Assembly (NCBI RefSeq): GCF_001562115.1
Contig: NZ_CP013926.1
Span: forward strand, 2,480,001-2,544,000
DNA length: 64,000 nt
Reading direction: 5' to 3'
Source: Alteromonas stellipolaris
GTDB lineage: Bacteria > Pseudomonadota > Gammaproteobacteria > Enterobacterales > Alteromonadaceae
The notes under the pieces are model-generated. The model was not told the origin of the DNA, ran no database searches, and was given only the letters and a program-made list of their open reading frames with translations. A program made the translations under genes and the position numbers. This document shows positions 35,596 to 45,233 of the stretch, piece by piece. Numbering within the stretch: position 1 is the stretch's first letter; the number at the start of each line of letters is the position of its first letter.

Positions 35596-36969
35596 GTGCA
35601 CAAGATTAAACTCACGCAAGATGAAAACCTGTCTTTAAGAGTCGATTATCAGCTATTGCCGAGCGATCATCAGCGTCTTGACTTGTATTTCTCACTGCCT
35701 GATGAAATGGGTATAAGCTCGAAAACCCTTACCGAAGAACAGTATTTTCATCACAGTATTCAAAACCACAGTGCCTATTATTCAGATCAGTTACATGTCC
35801 CTTTGGTTCGTAGTCGCTTCATTAGTCAGAAAAAAGGCGAGCAAAGTGACTACCGGTTAAATCTAAATTTGTATTCGTATCAAATTCGTACCGCACTCGA
35901 CACAGACGTTAAGCAAACGCTAAAGATTAAAGACAGCAAAGAATTTTACCCACAAGCCATCGTGCTGGCTGAGCAAACCTCAGATCTGCTAAAAAAGCTT
36001 AGGCGCTACACCCCTTCTGATGAAAAATTACGAGCGTATTTTGAAAATGCGGATAATTATTTAAGTTGGCAGGTTGAACAGTCGTTTTTAAAGCTGCTGT
36101 CCTCTGCCCCGAAAAGTAGCGATTATTCCAGTGAACGGAAATTTCTTTTCGATTTTTGTAGACGAGAAAATCAGTACCGTGCAGATAATCAATATAACTC
36201 GCAGATTACGTTAGACGATCCAAATCGTATTACTAACAAAATGCGACTACTACAGCGTTTAATTGAATACGGCGTGGTATTTCAAAAGAAAACGAAAAGC
36301 CTGAATACCTATTTGAACCGGTTAGTTAAGGGTACAGTAACCGCAGTAATTATGGCGGCAGTGATGGTGTTGGTACTAAACGCTCGCACCAACTTTACCG
36401 AAGTGACTGTGGCCTTCGTGGGAATTCTTGGTGTTATTTACGGGCTTAGGGAAATCTTTAAAGAAGACATTACTCGGGTAATTTGGCGGCGTATTCAAAA
36501 AGGTCTACCGAAGTGGAAGATTATTTATAGCCACAGTGTAAATAAAAGCAGAATTGCCACCCAAACTATTTGGCTTGAATACATTCGCAATAGAGATTTA
36601 CCCAAGCAGGTAGATAAGTTGTATCAAACCCGTAGGCAGCAAAACAAACAGGCAGCCCAGTTGCTTCATTTTCGTAGCGACACTCGCGTGAATGCGAAAA
36701 GCTTTTTGCCAGGTTACGACGATATACAACAGCGTATTTACTTTAATCTTACCCCTTTTATTCGCTTCTTAAAAAAAGGCGAAGGTAAGCTGTATTCGCT
36801 AGAAAATAACAAAATCACCAAACAAGCTGTTGAGCGTCGCTATCAAATAAACGTGGTATTAATGCATACCAACAAACAAAAGCAGCAGCAAGTTCAGCGA
36901 TTTAAAATAACGTTAAACCGCTCTACTATTATTAATATTGAAGCACTAGAAGTAAGAGAAGCAGATTAA
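35596..36969 (+). CDS. Unrecognised membrane protein with large cytoplasmic domains (457 aa)
   Basis: I do not recognise this family. The N-terminal 240 residues are soluble, with beta-like strands at the start (LSLRVDYQLLPSDHQRLDLYFSLP) and then helices. Two membrane segments sit close together (about 255-272 and 276-290, TAVIMAAVMVLVL and VAFVGILGVIYGL). The last 165 residues are basic and end with a beta-like stretch. The start is a GTG at 35596. It overlaps the end of the convergent sigma-factor gene by 4 bases. The layout suggests a membrane-anchored sensor or stress protein, but nothing identifies its action. There is no enzyme motif I can point to. Confidence 0.7.
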   Translation: MHKIKLTQDENLSLRVDYQLLPSDHQRLDLYFSLPDEMGISSKTLTEEQYFHHSIQNHSAYYSDQLHVPLVRSRFISQKKGEQSDYRLNLNLYSYQIRTALDTDVKQTLKIKDSKEFYPQAIVLAEQTSDLLKKLRRYTPSDEKLRAYFENADNYLSWQVEQSFLKLLSSAPKSSDYSSERKFLFDFCRRENQYRADNQYNSQITLDDPNRITNKMRLLQRLIEYGVVFQKKTKSLNTYLNRLVKGTVTAVIMAAVMVLVLNARTNFTEVTVAFVGILGVIYGLREIFKEDITRVIWRRIQKGLPKWKIIYSHSVNKSRIATQTIWLEYIRNRDLPKQVDKLYQTRRQQNKQAAQLLHFRSDTRVNAKSFLPGYDDIQQRIYFNLTPFIRFLKKGEGKLYSLENNKITKQAVERRYQINVVLMHTNKQKQQQVQRFKITLNRSTIINIEALEVREAD

Positions 36970-38168
36970 CCTATAACCAATCGACCACTATTGATTAGCC
37001 CTGCGATCAACCCTACAAAACCAAGAATTAGGCCACCGTACAGCCCTAGCACGTTAGCAACTTTAACGGGTTGTTTAACCTGAACATCTGTACTTTTTTC
37101 CTCGCCGAGCTGAGCATGCTGCTCGTGCTGTTCATATAGACTGAATTCTGTATCAGAAGGTGGCGAATTTAGTTTCTGCGATGGCGAGTAAATAATCTGA
37201 TGAGCACGCTTTGTTAAAATAGCGATACCTGCACCAAACCCGCAGTAGGTTAATAATGGTGCTATAAACCCAGTAGAAAACTCGTAAGAGGCGGCAAATA
37301 AAACACCCCAAACGAAAATCCACACTAAAGTGTAGTTGCGCACTTGTTTAAGCTTTTTCTTGTCAGATTCATGCTGCATATAGCGTTCAGCCAATTTATG
37401 TGAAGCAATTACCGCCATCATGGCAACAAGCGCACCAAACATAGCGCCACTTAACACCCATATTACTTTGCTCCAGATACTGGTAAGTACGCCGCTTTTT
37501 GATGCGCTTCCCGTAGCCCCAGCGGTTACCGCCGCTGCGGCGGGTTTAGTGCTAGCTAGCAATGATAGTGTCATTGACGTAAATGTAACTGCCGGCGTTG
37601 TGGCAATAATAACGCGGCTGAATTTATCCAATGTTAGGGTTTTAAGCATGGCTCGTGCCCGTGAAAGCTTTTGTCTTACCGCAGCATCTGAAATATTAAG
37701 TAACTGCGCAACATGCTTTGTAGAGCATTGCTCTCGATAATATAACAGCACCACTTCTCTGCTATCTGATGGCAATTCATCAATAAGTGCTGCTACTATT
37801 TTCTTGGTTTGCTCGTCTGACACCCTAGTTTCTAGCGTATCGTCACTTTTGCAGAAACTTGCCAGAATACTTTCGCCCTCATCACCTTTTATCGATTGTG
37901 AAACTTTGTTGTCTCGCAGGTAATTAATGGCCATGTAACGGGCCACTTGGCGTACCCAAGGCATAAAACTTTTAGGATTAGTTAAACTCGCTAGGTTCTG
38001 CCAACAATTAATAAATACTTTTTGCGCTACGTCTTCGCTAGCATCTATATCTCTTACAATGCCAAGGGCAATTGCAGTTACGGTATTTTTACTCGCATTT
38101 ATTAAGCGTTCGAAGGCTTTAAGATCTCCGCTTTGTGCGGCAATGACATCTGAAGAATACACGTCCAT
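36966..38168 (-). CDS. ECF-like sigma factor with C-terminal membrane domain (400 aa)
   Basis: The first 175 residues are an ECF sigma factor. Region 2 is at about 8-85 (IVRDIDASEDVAQKVFINCWQNLASL, FMPWVRQVARYMAINYLRD). Region 4 is at about 118-172 (IDELPSDSREVVLLYYREQCSTKHVAQLLNISDAAVRQKLSRARAML). The remaining 225 residues are unusual for a sigma factor: a hydrophobic stretch (about 183-200), then about four membrane helices with a charged cytoplasmic part between them. This looks like a fused membrane-bound regulator, perhaps doing the job of an anti-sigma protein. The start codon lies 4 bases after the stop of the hydrolase gene, whose last codons contain the AAGGAG ribosome-binding site. 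Confidence 0.88.
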   Translation of the reverse strand: MDVYSSDVIAAQSGDLKAFERLINASKNTVTAIALGIVRDIDASEDVAQKVFINCWQNLASLTNPKSFMPWVRQVARYMAINYLRDNKVSQSIKGDEGESILASFCKSDDTLETRVSDEQTKKIVAALIDELPSDSREVVLLYYREQCSTKHVAQLLNISDAAVRQKLSRARAMLKTLTLDKFSRVIIATTPAVTFTSMTLSLLASTKPAAAAVTAGATGSASKSGVLTSIWSKVIWVLSGAMFGALVAMMAVIASHKLAERYMQHESDKKKLKQVRNYTLVWIFVWGVLFAASYEFSTGFIAPLLTYCGFGAGIAILTKRAHQIIYSPSQKLNSPPSDTEFSLYEQHEQHAQLGEEKSTDVQVKQPVKVANVLGLYGGLILGFVGLIAGLINSGRLVIG

Positions 38169-38172
38169 GCGT

Positions 38173-39138
38173 TTACTCCTTTCCGATAAACTGTGTTGTC
38201 TGTTGCAGTAACCAGGGCAAATCGTCGAACATAATAAAATGCCGAGATTGGGTATTCATTATTACATTTGCTTGGCGTGCTTCAGCAAATTGTTCTTTGT
38301 ATAAGCGCGCAACCATCTCTTTGTTATCGTCGCTATTAAACCCGCCACTGGCGCCGAGAAATAATATAGGAGTGTTACTAGTAGCGATAGCCGAACGCAA
38401 ATCCGATGTCATCAAGTCAGCCATTAGTTGCCCTACTGTTTCGGGGTGCGAACCTGATGCCATAGACAGTACTTTCGTTTGATGTAGTTCGCTGGCGGCC
38501 TGAATGCTTACGCCTTTTCGCGTGTAGGCAGTTAATTGGGCACTATCCATATTGGCGTACTGCGATTTCAATTTATTCGCATAAGGATTTGCCTGCGCTG
38601 CAGTTACCTGATTGCTTCGAGTAAAGATAGGCGTAATAAATGGTAAGCCATCAACTGACACCACTTTACTTACTCTATCTGGCAGCGCAAGCGCCAATTG
38701 ATAAGCTAAATGACCGCCCATACTATGCCCAATAGCTATCACATTATTCAGGTTGTTATCTTCAATATAAGATACTAGCCCAGCGGTAATTTTGGATAAT
38801 CGACTATTAGGATAAACTTTGTTATTTGCAAACCCTGCTACTTGAGCAAAGTGGCTTCGATATTCATGTTCATAATGATTACTAAGCCCCTGAGATAAAT
38901 CTGACCAAACTGAAGCGTTAGACATTAAACCTGGTATAAATAACACATTTAGTTCTTTAGCTTTGTTCGAGTGTTCGGCATTGAGAATGTTATTAGTGGT
39001 AGCAGATGTTAAAGGCGTAGTTTGTTCGTAGACCATAACAGGTTGAGTGGCTACCGCTTGCTCATCTGCATATATTTTAAGCGAATTAACTGCCAACAAG
39101 GCAGCACAAAATAGCGTGGTTACATTTAAAATTTTCAT
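38173..39138 (-). CDS. Exported alpha/beta hydrolase (321 aa)
   Basis: A signal peptide (about residues 1-24, ending in IYADEQ) is followed by an alpha/beta-hydrolase fold. The oxyanion segment NVLFIPGLMSNASVWSDL leads in, the nucleophile elbow is IGHSMGGHLAYQLAL (Ser about 141), the acid is probably the Asp of the FLGASGGFNSDD region, and the catalytic His is in SRHFIMFD near the C-terminus. It is likely an esterase, lipase or peptidase-like enzyme in the periplasm. It is the first gene of a two-gene operon with the membrane-fused sigma factor, 4 bases apart. GAGGAG precedes the ATG. The substrate is unknown. Confidence 0.88.
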   Translation of the reverse strand: MKILNVTTLFCAALLAVNSLKIYADEQAVATQPVMVYEQTTPLTSATTNNILNAEHSNKAKELNVLFIPGLMSNASVWSDLSQGLSNHYEHEYRSHFAQVAGFANNKVYPNSRLSKITAGLVSYIEDNNLNNVIAIGHSMGGHLAYQLALALPDRVSKVVSVDGLPFITPIFTRSNQVTAAQANPYANKLKSQYANMDSAQLTAYTRKGVSIQAASELHQTKVLSMASGSHPETVGQLMADLMTSDLRSAIATSNTPILFLGASGGFNSDDNKEMVARLYKEQFAEARQANVIMNTQSRHFIMFDDLPWLLQQTTQFIGKE

Positions 39139-39252
39139 GGTTTAACTCCTCTTTTATGTATAGTCACGCCGAGTGGAAAAAGTGTGACAACATTTTTAGA
39201 GAAGAAACTTTAGCTGGCTATTTTTAGTCACTGATGCGAAGAGTTACTGCTA

Positions 39253-39525
39253 TTAATTACCCTTATTAATAACGAGTGCCACTAATAAAATAGCGCAGCC
39301 TACTAAGGTAAACCACCAAACCAGTGATATCGATAAAGGAAGTGGCGCATAAACTGCCGCTAACAACGAACCGCCCAATAATAGCCATCCACTAACCCGT
39401 GTTGTAGTTTGAACTACTGCCCTTCGCTTGCGATTGAATTTGCTTGCTACTCGCTTAACGTGTTTATCGCTTGCTATCGCAAGTAATGCAATGCCCAATA
39501 TTACTAATATAGATACTGACACCAT
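39253..39525 (-). CDS. DUF3325-type small membrane protein (90 aa)
   Basis: Three hydrophobic helices (about residues 3-17, 43-60 and 67-86) with a basic loop after the first (DKHVKRVASKFNRKRR). Size, helix pattern and position as the last gene after a PepSY protein and a DUF3649 protein fit the DUF3325 family of siderophore-utilisation operons. It overlaps the PepSY gene by one base. The function is unknown; it may assist PepSY-type ferric-siderophore reduction at the inner membrane. The family call rests on context as much as on sequence. Confidence 0.75.
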   Translation of the reverse strand: MVSVSILVILGIALLAIASDKHVKRVASKFNRKRRAVVQTTTRVSGWLLLGGSLLAAVYAPLPLSISLVWWFTLVGCAILLVALVINKGN

Positions 39526-41159
39526 TACCGTTTTCTCGCTTTTATGTTCGGTACGTCTACAGACTTTGCATTTAGATCATATCTATCTGAAGTTTGTACC
39601 AGGCGAACCTTTAACCAGCGAGCCAGAGTAATAAAGCCCACGCCACACAGTGCAAATACAACCGTAAAGCTTAGGTAAGTTATATCTAAAGTAGCAAGGG
39701 CATCAAGGGTACGTTCAAAAGGTATACTAAACGAGACGACTGCCAACGCTAGATAACACAAGGCGGCAATACATGTTTGTTCATACCAAGCATTTTTACT
39801 TGGCCGAATAATGGCATGCCCTATACTACATAGCCATACAACGAAAAAAGCATTCACTTCCATATCTGCACGGTTAGCCATATCAGCAGGTAATAGCCGA
39901 TTCACCAACAAGAAAACGGATGTGGCAATCGCGAGCCCCATTATTGTGGCGATATTGCCCTTTTCCATAATACGTAAGGATAAAGGCAAGCCCAATTGAT
40001 GAGAGTTAGCATTCAGATAGGCAGTTCTTCGCTGGTTAACCCAAATTATTAGCCCTGTTGCAATTAACGCGCTACCCAATGCACCTAAAACAAACAGTAA
40101 CCAACGTAAACCGATAGTGGCAAAGTTAGCTTGATGTAACCCATACATTATTCGCCTAAAAGTGGCGGGTGCACTTTCATCGGCATAGCCCTCAAGTGGA
40201 GTGCCGGTATAACTTGAATAGACCACACGCTCTGCGCGATTCGAAACAGTTAGGCTTTTGGTTCGCTCTATAATGAATCGGCTATTTTCCATAAATGGAG
40301 ATTCTATGGTTATGCGCTTAATCGCGTTGGGTTCTTGCCACTTGATTTTTAAGTCGGCCAAAATGGTAGAATAAAGAATGTCTTTTTTCATCCCACGTTT
40401 ATCTATTGCCTGTGTACTTTCACCAAGTGCTGGCAACGATGGAATAATGGCTTTATTAACACCCCGCTCACCGTTTTCAAAATGCATGTTTGCTGAAAAG
40501 GGCATATACATAATGGCGTAAATCATAATAGCGCTGATACAAATCATTAGGCAGAAAGGCAGCGTTACAATGCCAATCAACGCGTGAAAATCAGTAGTCC
40601 ACTTTGTTACCTTACCCTTTCTTAAAGTGAAGAAGTCTTTGAAAAAACGTCTGTGGGTATATATTCCGGTGAAAAGCGCAAGCAGCATGGCCATAGCAGC
40701 AACCCCAGCAATATAGCGCCCACCGTACCCTCTTAGTTGTAAGGTGTAATGGAAATTTCTGAAAAATAGACCGCCTTTGGTGTCTGTGTTTGTCTCTATG
40801 GGTATGGCATCTTTATTAAAACTTACTAAATGGCGCGTTTTGCCTTCACTCCACTGAACATACCAATGATGATCTCGCTGTGTGGGTAAATAAACACGCC
40901 ATGAAGTGGCATTTGTTGCGTGCGTTTCTAGGTAGTCTATAGACTTCTCAACTTGGTAGCGCTGGCCTTGTGCGTACGTTTGGTTTTGTTGCTGTTCATC
41001 TATCACGATAACCTGTCGCTCTGGCATCATCCAGTAGGTTATTTCTGGCGTGAAATAGCTAAGGGTTCCCGTCACAAAAATAGCAAACAACAACCACCCG
41101 GTTATTAAGCCTAAGTATGTGTGAAGCCATATCATAGATTTTCTGAATGTTGTTTTCAC
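39525..41159 (-). CDS. PepSY-associated membrane protein, probable ferric-siderophore reductase (544 aa)
   Basis: A PepSY_TM-family inner-membrane protein. The first helix is in KSMIWLHTYLGLITGWLLFAIFVTGTLSYF (8-37), followed by a periplasmic PepSY region, more helices (about 152-170, 190-215), a second PepSY region (about 270-340) and three to five helices to the C-terminus (VLGALGSALIATGLIIW onward). Conserved His residues (HTYLG, HALIG, HQANF) could carry heme, as in the FoxB/FpvG-type reductases that release iron from siderophores. It sits in a TonB receptor-DUF3649-PepSY-DUF3325 operon and overlaps the DUF3649 gene by 4 bases. Confidence 0.88.
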   Translation of the reverse strand: MKTTFRKSMIWLHTYLGLITGWLLFAIFVTGTLSYFTPEITYWMMPERQVIVIDEQQQNQTYAQGQRYQVEKSIDYLETHATNATSWRVYLPTQRDHHWYVQWSEGKTRHLVSFNKDAIPIETNTDTKGGLFFRNFHYTLQLRGYGGRYIAGVAAMAMLLALFTGIYTHRRFFKDFFTLRKGKVTKWTTDFHALIGIVTLPFCLMICISAIMIYAIMYMPFSANMHFENGERGVNKAIIPSLPALGESTQAIDKRGMKKDILYSTILADLKIKWQEPNAIKRITIESPFMENSRFIIERTKSLTVSNRAERVVYSSYTGTPLEGYADESAPATFRRIMYGLHQANFATIGLRWLLFVLGALGSALIATGLIIWVNQRRTAYLNANSHQLGLPLSLRIMEKGNIATIMGLAIATSVFLLVNRLLPADMANRADMEVNAFFVVWLCSIGHAIIRPSKNAWYEQTCIAALCYLALAVVSFSIPFERTLDALATLDITYLSFTVVFALCGVGFITLARWLKVRLVQTSDRYDLNAKSVDVPNIKARKR

Positions 41160-41437
41160 AGTACGTCAACCAAGGGTAAAAATAACACTGCCACTGCAAT
41201 CAATAAGATTAAGAAAATTAACCATTTTGCAATATTGGAAACCGCGAAGCTGGCAATGAAAAAAGCAAAAAATACGATATAGCTCAGCATGCTAGCGGAT
41301 AGCACGGCCACGCCTTCATTTATATATAGTAAGTTTACTAACCCGTAGGTTAAGTAAATTGATGAGAGTGCGGATAGCACATAGCCGCCAATAACGGCGG
41401 CTATGCTACGCAGTATGATGTCTACGTTTTTATTCAA
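41156..41437 (-). CDS. DUF3649-type small membrane protein (93 aa)
   Basis: Three membrane helices (about residues 8-32, 38-60 and 68-90). The N-terminal pattern DIILRSIAAVIGGYVLSALSS is close to that of DUF3649 proteins, which regularly sit between a siderophore receptor and a PepSY protein. It begins 35 bases after the receptor stop and overlaps the PepSY gene by 4 bases. The function is not known; an accessory role in siderophore-iron handling follows from the operon. Confidence 0.78.
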   Translation of the reverse strand: MNKNVDIILRSIAAVIGGYVLSALSSIYLTYGLVNLLYINEGVAVLSASMLSYIVFFAFFIASFAVSNIAKWLIFLILLIAVAVLFLPLVDVL

Positions 41438-41472
41438 ACTTTTTAAAACCTGTATAACTGCAATGCGTAAAA

Positions 41473-43932
41473 TTAAAAGCGGTAAGCCACAGATAATTTG
41501 GCGTTTCTTTCCTCACCAGGAAGACCACCAAGGTACATGGCATTGCTGTAATAGTCGGTATTATCAAGGTTTTTGATGTTTAACTGGATGTCCCAATCAT
41601 TTGATACGTAGCTAATGGCTGCATCCCACACTGTGTATGAATCCACGAAGGCATAGTCGATACCGAATGCCGATGCAGAAATAGTACGCTCATCTTCATA
41701 AGACACACCTACACTGAATTTCACTGGCGCAGGCAAGGCACTAAATACATGACTATAGGTTAACCATGCACTCGCCGTTTTTTCAGCAATACCCTTGGTT
41801 TGCTCTTCATCGGTACTGCTTGCAAAATCACCAGGTTCGGTAACAGGATCTTGGTATGTAGCATTGGTATTTAATGCCCATTGCTCATTTATATCGAAGT
41901 TAATATCAACTTCAACACCCGTTGTACGTTCTTGTTCATCGTAATAAAACTCTGGTACATCAATGTTGTAAGCGGGATCGTCAATGTTATCTTCGTATAA
42001 TGGGTTGGTGTACTGCAGGTTAGTTCTCGCGGTATCAAAAACAACAATTGAACCAAGCAACTGTTCAGACAAAGCGGTAAAACGTAGCCCTAAATCCCAT
42101 GAGATTGATTCTGAATCTGGGCGGTTATTTTCCTCACTTAGTGAACCTAAGACACTGTATGCGGTTCTGCCTTTAGAGTGGTTAATAAACGTAGAAATAT
42201 TAGGTGTCACTTTATAAGTAAGGCCTAAGTTATAGGTAAAACCATCATCGTCGGCATCATACTCTGGGTTACCATCGCTGAATTGGTTCAAGTAAGTTTG
42301 TTTAACGGCACCATAAGCACCACCGAAACGTCCAGTGAAGTACTCATTGAAATAAAGCACTTCTTGGAAACTTACGCCCCAGCTAGATACATCCTTTTCA
42401 TATTTACTTCGTAATGAAGGGTTGTAATCGTCAAACGTACCCGTAGGCCAGTTTGGATTGCGAATATCCAAGATGTAAGGCACGGCGTCACTTCGAGTAT
42501 CATCAGCGTCCCATATAGACCACTGTGCGTACGACATTTCGTGATCTTCATAGTTCGCACTAAATAAGTGCTCACCTTCAACACCGCCAGCCGACCACGT
42601 ATTCGTCACATCAATGAAGTACTGCCACACTTTCTCATCGGCGACAATGTTACGATATTCCTGTCTACGGGCTGCAAAGGGGTACAACACATCATCAATC
42701 ACCAATGGCGCTCGAGGCGCTAAATTAATGATGTCGGTACGTTCTGTATACACATAGTTATATGCACTGGTTTGACGAATATAATCCGTTTCATACGTAC
42801 GATATTGAAGTTGCTGAGTCAGTGTCCAATTTTCTGCTAAGTTCACATCTTGGCGTAGTTTTACGCGAAACTCTTTACCTTGATTTGGCTCAGAAATAGG
42901 TGAAATAAGGCTAGTATCGCCTAAGTCATAAGGCTGAACACCATCGGTAGACGTTAACGAAGCCGCAAGTTCGGCGATTTGTTCATCGGTTAGTTGCAAG
43001 CCTCCACTATCTGCGTCGCCATTTACTAGATCTGCTGCAGTCACGCTGCCAGCATCGGCTTCTAGTAATGTTAAATCGAGCAAGCGAACAGGATGGCCAA
43101 TAGAATCAATCTGAATAGCATCGTCAATATAGGCTGCGGAGATTAAGAACTTGTTGTCTGGAGAGTAGTCATAGCGTAACGAAGTATATAACTCACTACG
43201 TTCATCGCTAAGACCACGATAACCGTCAGATTGTTCGTGATTAGCTACCACTCGGTAGGCCAAAGAGTCATTAATAGCATTTGTTGCATCAAACATTAAT
43301 GAGTAACTATCCCAGCTGCCTACCGATGCCTGTATTTCGTATCGTTCTTCAAATTGGGGCTTTTTCTCAATAAGATTGATAATACCGCCAGCTTCACCCA
43401 TACCGTAAAGACCTGTTGCAGGGCCCTTCAATACTTCAATGCTTTCAACATTAGTCATTGAACGTGTTGGGTTGTAGCTATTACCTAAATCAGCACCGGC
43501 ATAAATGCCATCGTAGGTGTAATTAACGCCTAGTCCACGAATAGCAAGGTTATCACCTACCCCGTAGTTATTACCGTCTTGCGTTAATCCGCTAATATTA
43601 CGAATACTTTCCTGTAGTGTGTCAACGCCCTGCTCTTTCAACAAGGTTCCATCTACCAGAACGACAGCAGCAGGGGTTTCCATAAGACTCATGTTCGACT
43701 TGGTCGCTGTGCCCGATTCTAGTATTAATCGGTTATGACGACCGTAAACGGTAATAATATCAAGGTTCTCATCAGTCGCTTTTTGCTCTTGAACTACAGT
43801 GTCTTCGCCGTTTTCTAACGAGTCATTTTTCGCTGGCTCCGCAGTCTGCGCCGATATAGCAGTAGTATAGAAGAGAGAGAAAAGTGCAGTAGCAGCGCTA
43901 ATTTTCGATGTGTGTGTGAGGTTTATGTGCAT
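41473..43932 (-). CDS. TonB-dependent siderophore receptor (819 aa)
   Basis: An outer-membrane ferric-siderophore importer. A signal peptide (about residues 1-28, ending TAISA) precedes a spacer and the TonB box DIITVYGRH (about 58-66). The plug covers about 75-215, with TPAAVVLVDGTLLKEQGVDTLQESIRNISGLTQDGNNYGVGDNLAIRGLG split by the usual loops and VEVLKGPATGLYGMGEAGGIINL-type closure. The barrel ends in AKLSVAYRF with the terminal Phe used by the BAM complex. The plug is of the classic siderophore-receptor type. A Fur box lies just upstream and DUF3649, PepSY and DUF3325 genes follow, so iron-regulated siderophore uptake is well supported. Which siderophore cannot be told. Confidence 0.93.
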   Translation of the reverse strand: MHINLTHTSKISAATALFSLFYTTAISAQTAEPAKNDSLENGEDTVVQEQKATDENLDIITVYGRHNRLILESGTATKSNMSLMETPAAVVLVDGTLLKEQGVDTLQESIRNISGLTQDGNNYGVGDNLAIRGLGVNYTYDGIYAGADLGNSYNPTRSMTNVESIEVLKGPATGLYGMGEAGGIINLIEKKPQFEERYEIQASVGSWDSYSLMFDATNAINDSLAYRVVANHEQSDGYRGLSDERSELYTSLRYDYSPDNKFLISAAYIDDAIQIDSIGHPVRLLDLTLLEADAGSVTAADLVNGDADSGGLQLTDEQIAELAASLTSTDGVQPYDLGDTSLISPISEPNQGKEFRVKLRQDVNLAENWTLTQQLQYRTYETDYIRQTSAYNYVYTERTDIINLAPRAPLVIDDVLYPFAARRQEYRNIVADEKVWQYFIDVTNTWSAGGVEGEHLFSANYEDHEMSYAQWSIWDADDTRSDAVPYILDIRNPNWPTGTFDDYNPSLRSKYEKDVSSWGVSFQEVLYFNEYFTGRFGGAYGAVKQTYLNQFSDGNPEYDADDDGFTYNLGLTYKVTPNISTFINHSKGRTAYSVLGSLSEENNRPDSESISWDLGLRFTALSEQLLGSIVVFDTARTNLQYTNPLYEDNIDDPAYNIDVPEFYYDEQERTTGVEVDINFDINEQWALNTNATYQDPVTEPGDFASSTDEEQTKGIAEKTASAWLTYSHVFSALPAPVKFSVGVSYEDERTISASAFGIDYAFVDSYTVWDAAISYVSNDWDIQLNIKNLDNTDYYSNAMYLGGLPGEERNAKLSVAYRF

Positions 43933-43955
43933 TATGTATCCATGTTATTAAGTGC

Positions 43956-43980
43956 AAATGATAATCACTTTCATTATCAT
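43956..43980 (-). promoter_or_regulatory. Fur box upstream of the siderophore receptor operon
   Basis: The stretch at 43957-43979 reads AATGATAATC-ACT-TTCATTATCA, an inverted repeat close to the Fur consensus GATAATGATAATCATTATC. It begins about 25 bases before the receptor start codon, so it would block the promoter when iron is plentiful. Confidence 0.85.
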
Positions 43981-44034
43981 GCGCGCATGGTAATTAAACA
44001 CAGTATTTAGTTCAACTTAATTTACATAAAATCC

Positions 44035-45000
44035 TTATTTGATGATTTGTTCATCAATAGGCCACTCTTCTTCACTTATCATGTTGTTATCAAGAAGCGC
44101 ATTTCTTAGTTGATTAATTTTCACTTTTAATTCATCGCGAATGTGCCGTACAGCTGGGGTAATAAGCTGCCTGCTAGGCAATACCAGCCACATTTCAGTT
44201 AGGGGTATGTGATAAGCCGGCATGATCCGCTGAAGTCGCCCAGCAAGTAAATCTTCTGCAATATCGATAACAGACTTTTTCGCTACTCCCACGCCGTCCA
44301 CACACCATCGGCGCACAATATCGCCGTCATTCACTGCGCGGTTACTTTTAACTTTCACTTTGAATTTCTCTTTTTCTTTAAAGAGATCCCAACCGTCGTG
44401 TGTTAGCTCGTATAATTTGTAAAGCAATGCATTGTGATTGGCTAATTCTTCGGGAGTAGTAGGTTCTCCATGCTTTTCTATGTAGGTAGGCGATGCACAG
44501 ATAAAGTGTGGAATATTACAAATTTTGAACCCATACATATTAAGTTCTTGAACTGCGCTTTTCGTCATGGCTCTTAAAGCAATATCTACCCCGTCGCGAT
44601 AGAAGTCGACTCGGCTGTCACTTACCTGCAACCTCAGCGACAAGTCTTCATGCCCATTCATAATATCGTTTAGCAATACCCGCATAAGGTTGCGGCCCAT
44701 CTCGGAAGACATGGCCATTTTCACTTCGCCATTAATGTCTTGCTGCTTTTCGCTGATACGCATAACACCTTGCTGCAACAAATCTACCGCTTGCTGACAT
44801 AAGGGCAGAAAACGCTCCCCTTCTGGGGATAACCGAATTTTGCGGGTGGTTCGCACAAATAGCTGAGTGCCAAGCTGTTGCTCTATGCGCTTTAGTGCAA
44901 CGCTTGCGGCAGAAGAACTGATGTCTAGTTGATTGGCCGCAGCAGTAATTGAATGCAGTTCTGCTACCTTGAGCAAGACTTGCAGGTCTTCTATCTTCAT
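44035..45000 (-). CDS. LysR-family transcriptional regulator (321 aa)
   Basis: The N-terminal HTH (residues 1-60: LQVLLKVAELHSITAAANQLDISSSAASVALKRIEQQLGTQLFVRTTRKIRLSPEG) is standard LysR. The C-terminal effector-binding domain (about 90-300) has the usual two-lobed periplasmic-binding-protein-like pattern. The gene is divergent from the DUF4437 cupin gene across 233 bases, the classic arrangement for a LysR regulator and its target. The effector is unknown. Confidence 0.93.
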   Translation of the reverse strand: MKIEDLQVLLKVAELHSITAAANQLDISSSAASVALKRIEQQLGTQLFVRTTRKIRLSPEGERFLPLCQQAVDLLQQGVMRISEKQQDINGEVKMAMSSEMGRNLMRVLLNDIMNGHEDLSLRLQVSDSRVDFYRDGVDIALRAMTKSAVQELNMYGFKICNIPHFICASPTYIEKHGEPTTPEELANHNALLYKLYELTHDGWDLFKEKEKFKVKVKSNRAVNDGDIVRRWCVDGVGVAKKSVIDIAEDLLAGRLQRIMPAYHIPLTEMWLVLPSRQLITPAVRHIRDELKVKINQLRNALLDNNMISEEEWPIDEQIIK

Positions 45001-45233
45001 AACATCTTCTTTTTCATTTGCTAGCGCTTAGTTTAATGTGACTATCGCTGTGTCAGTTCGAGGACATAAACTTTAATCAGGTTCACTTAATTACAGCTAA
45101 AATAGAGACAATAAATTTAATTAACCTATTTATTATCCACGTTTTAGCGAAAGTGTATTCGCCATTTGCCCATTTATCCACTGTCTGTAAGCTCATAAAA
45201 TACACCCAAGCAATCAAGTTAAAGGGTTAAAAA

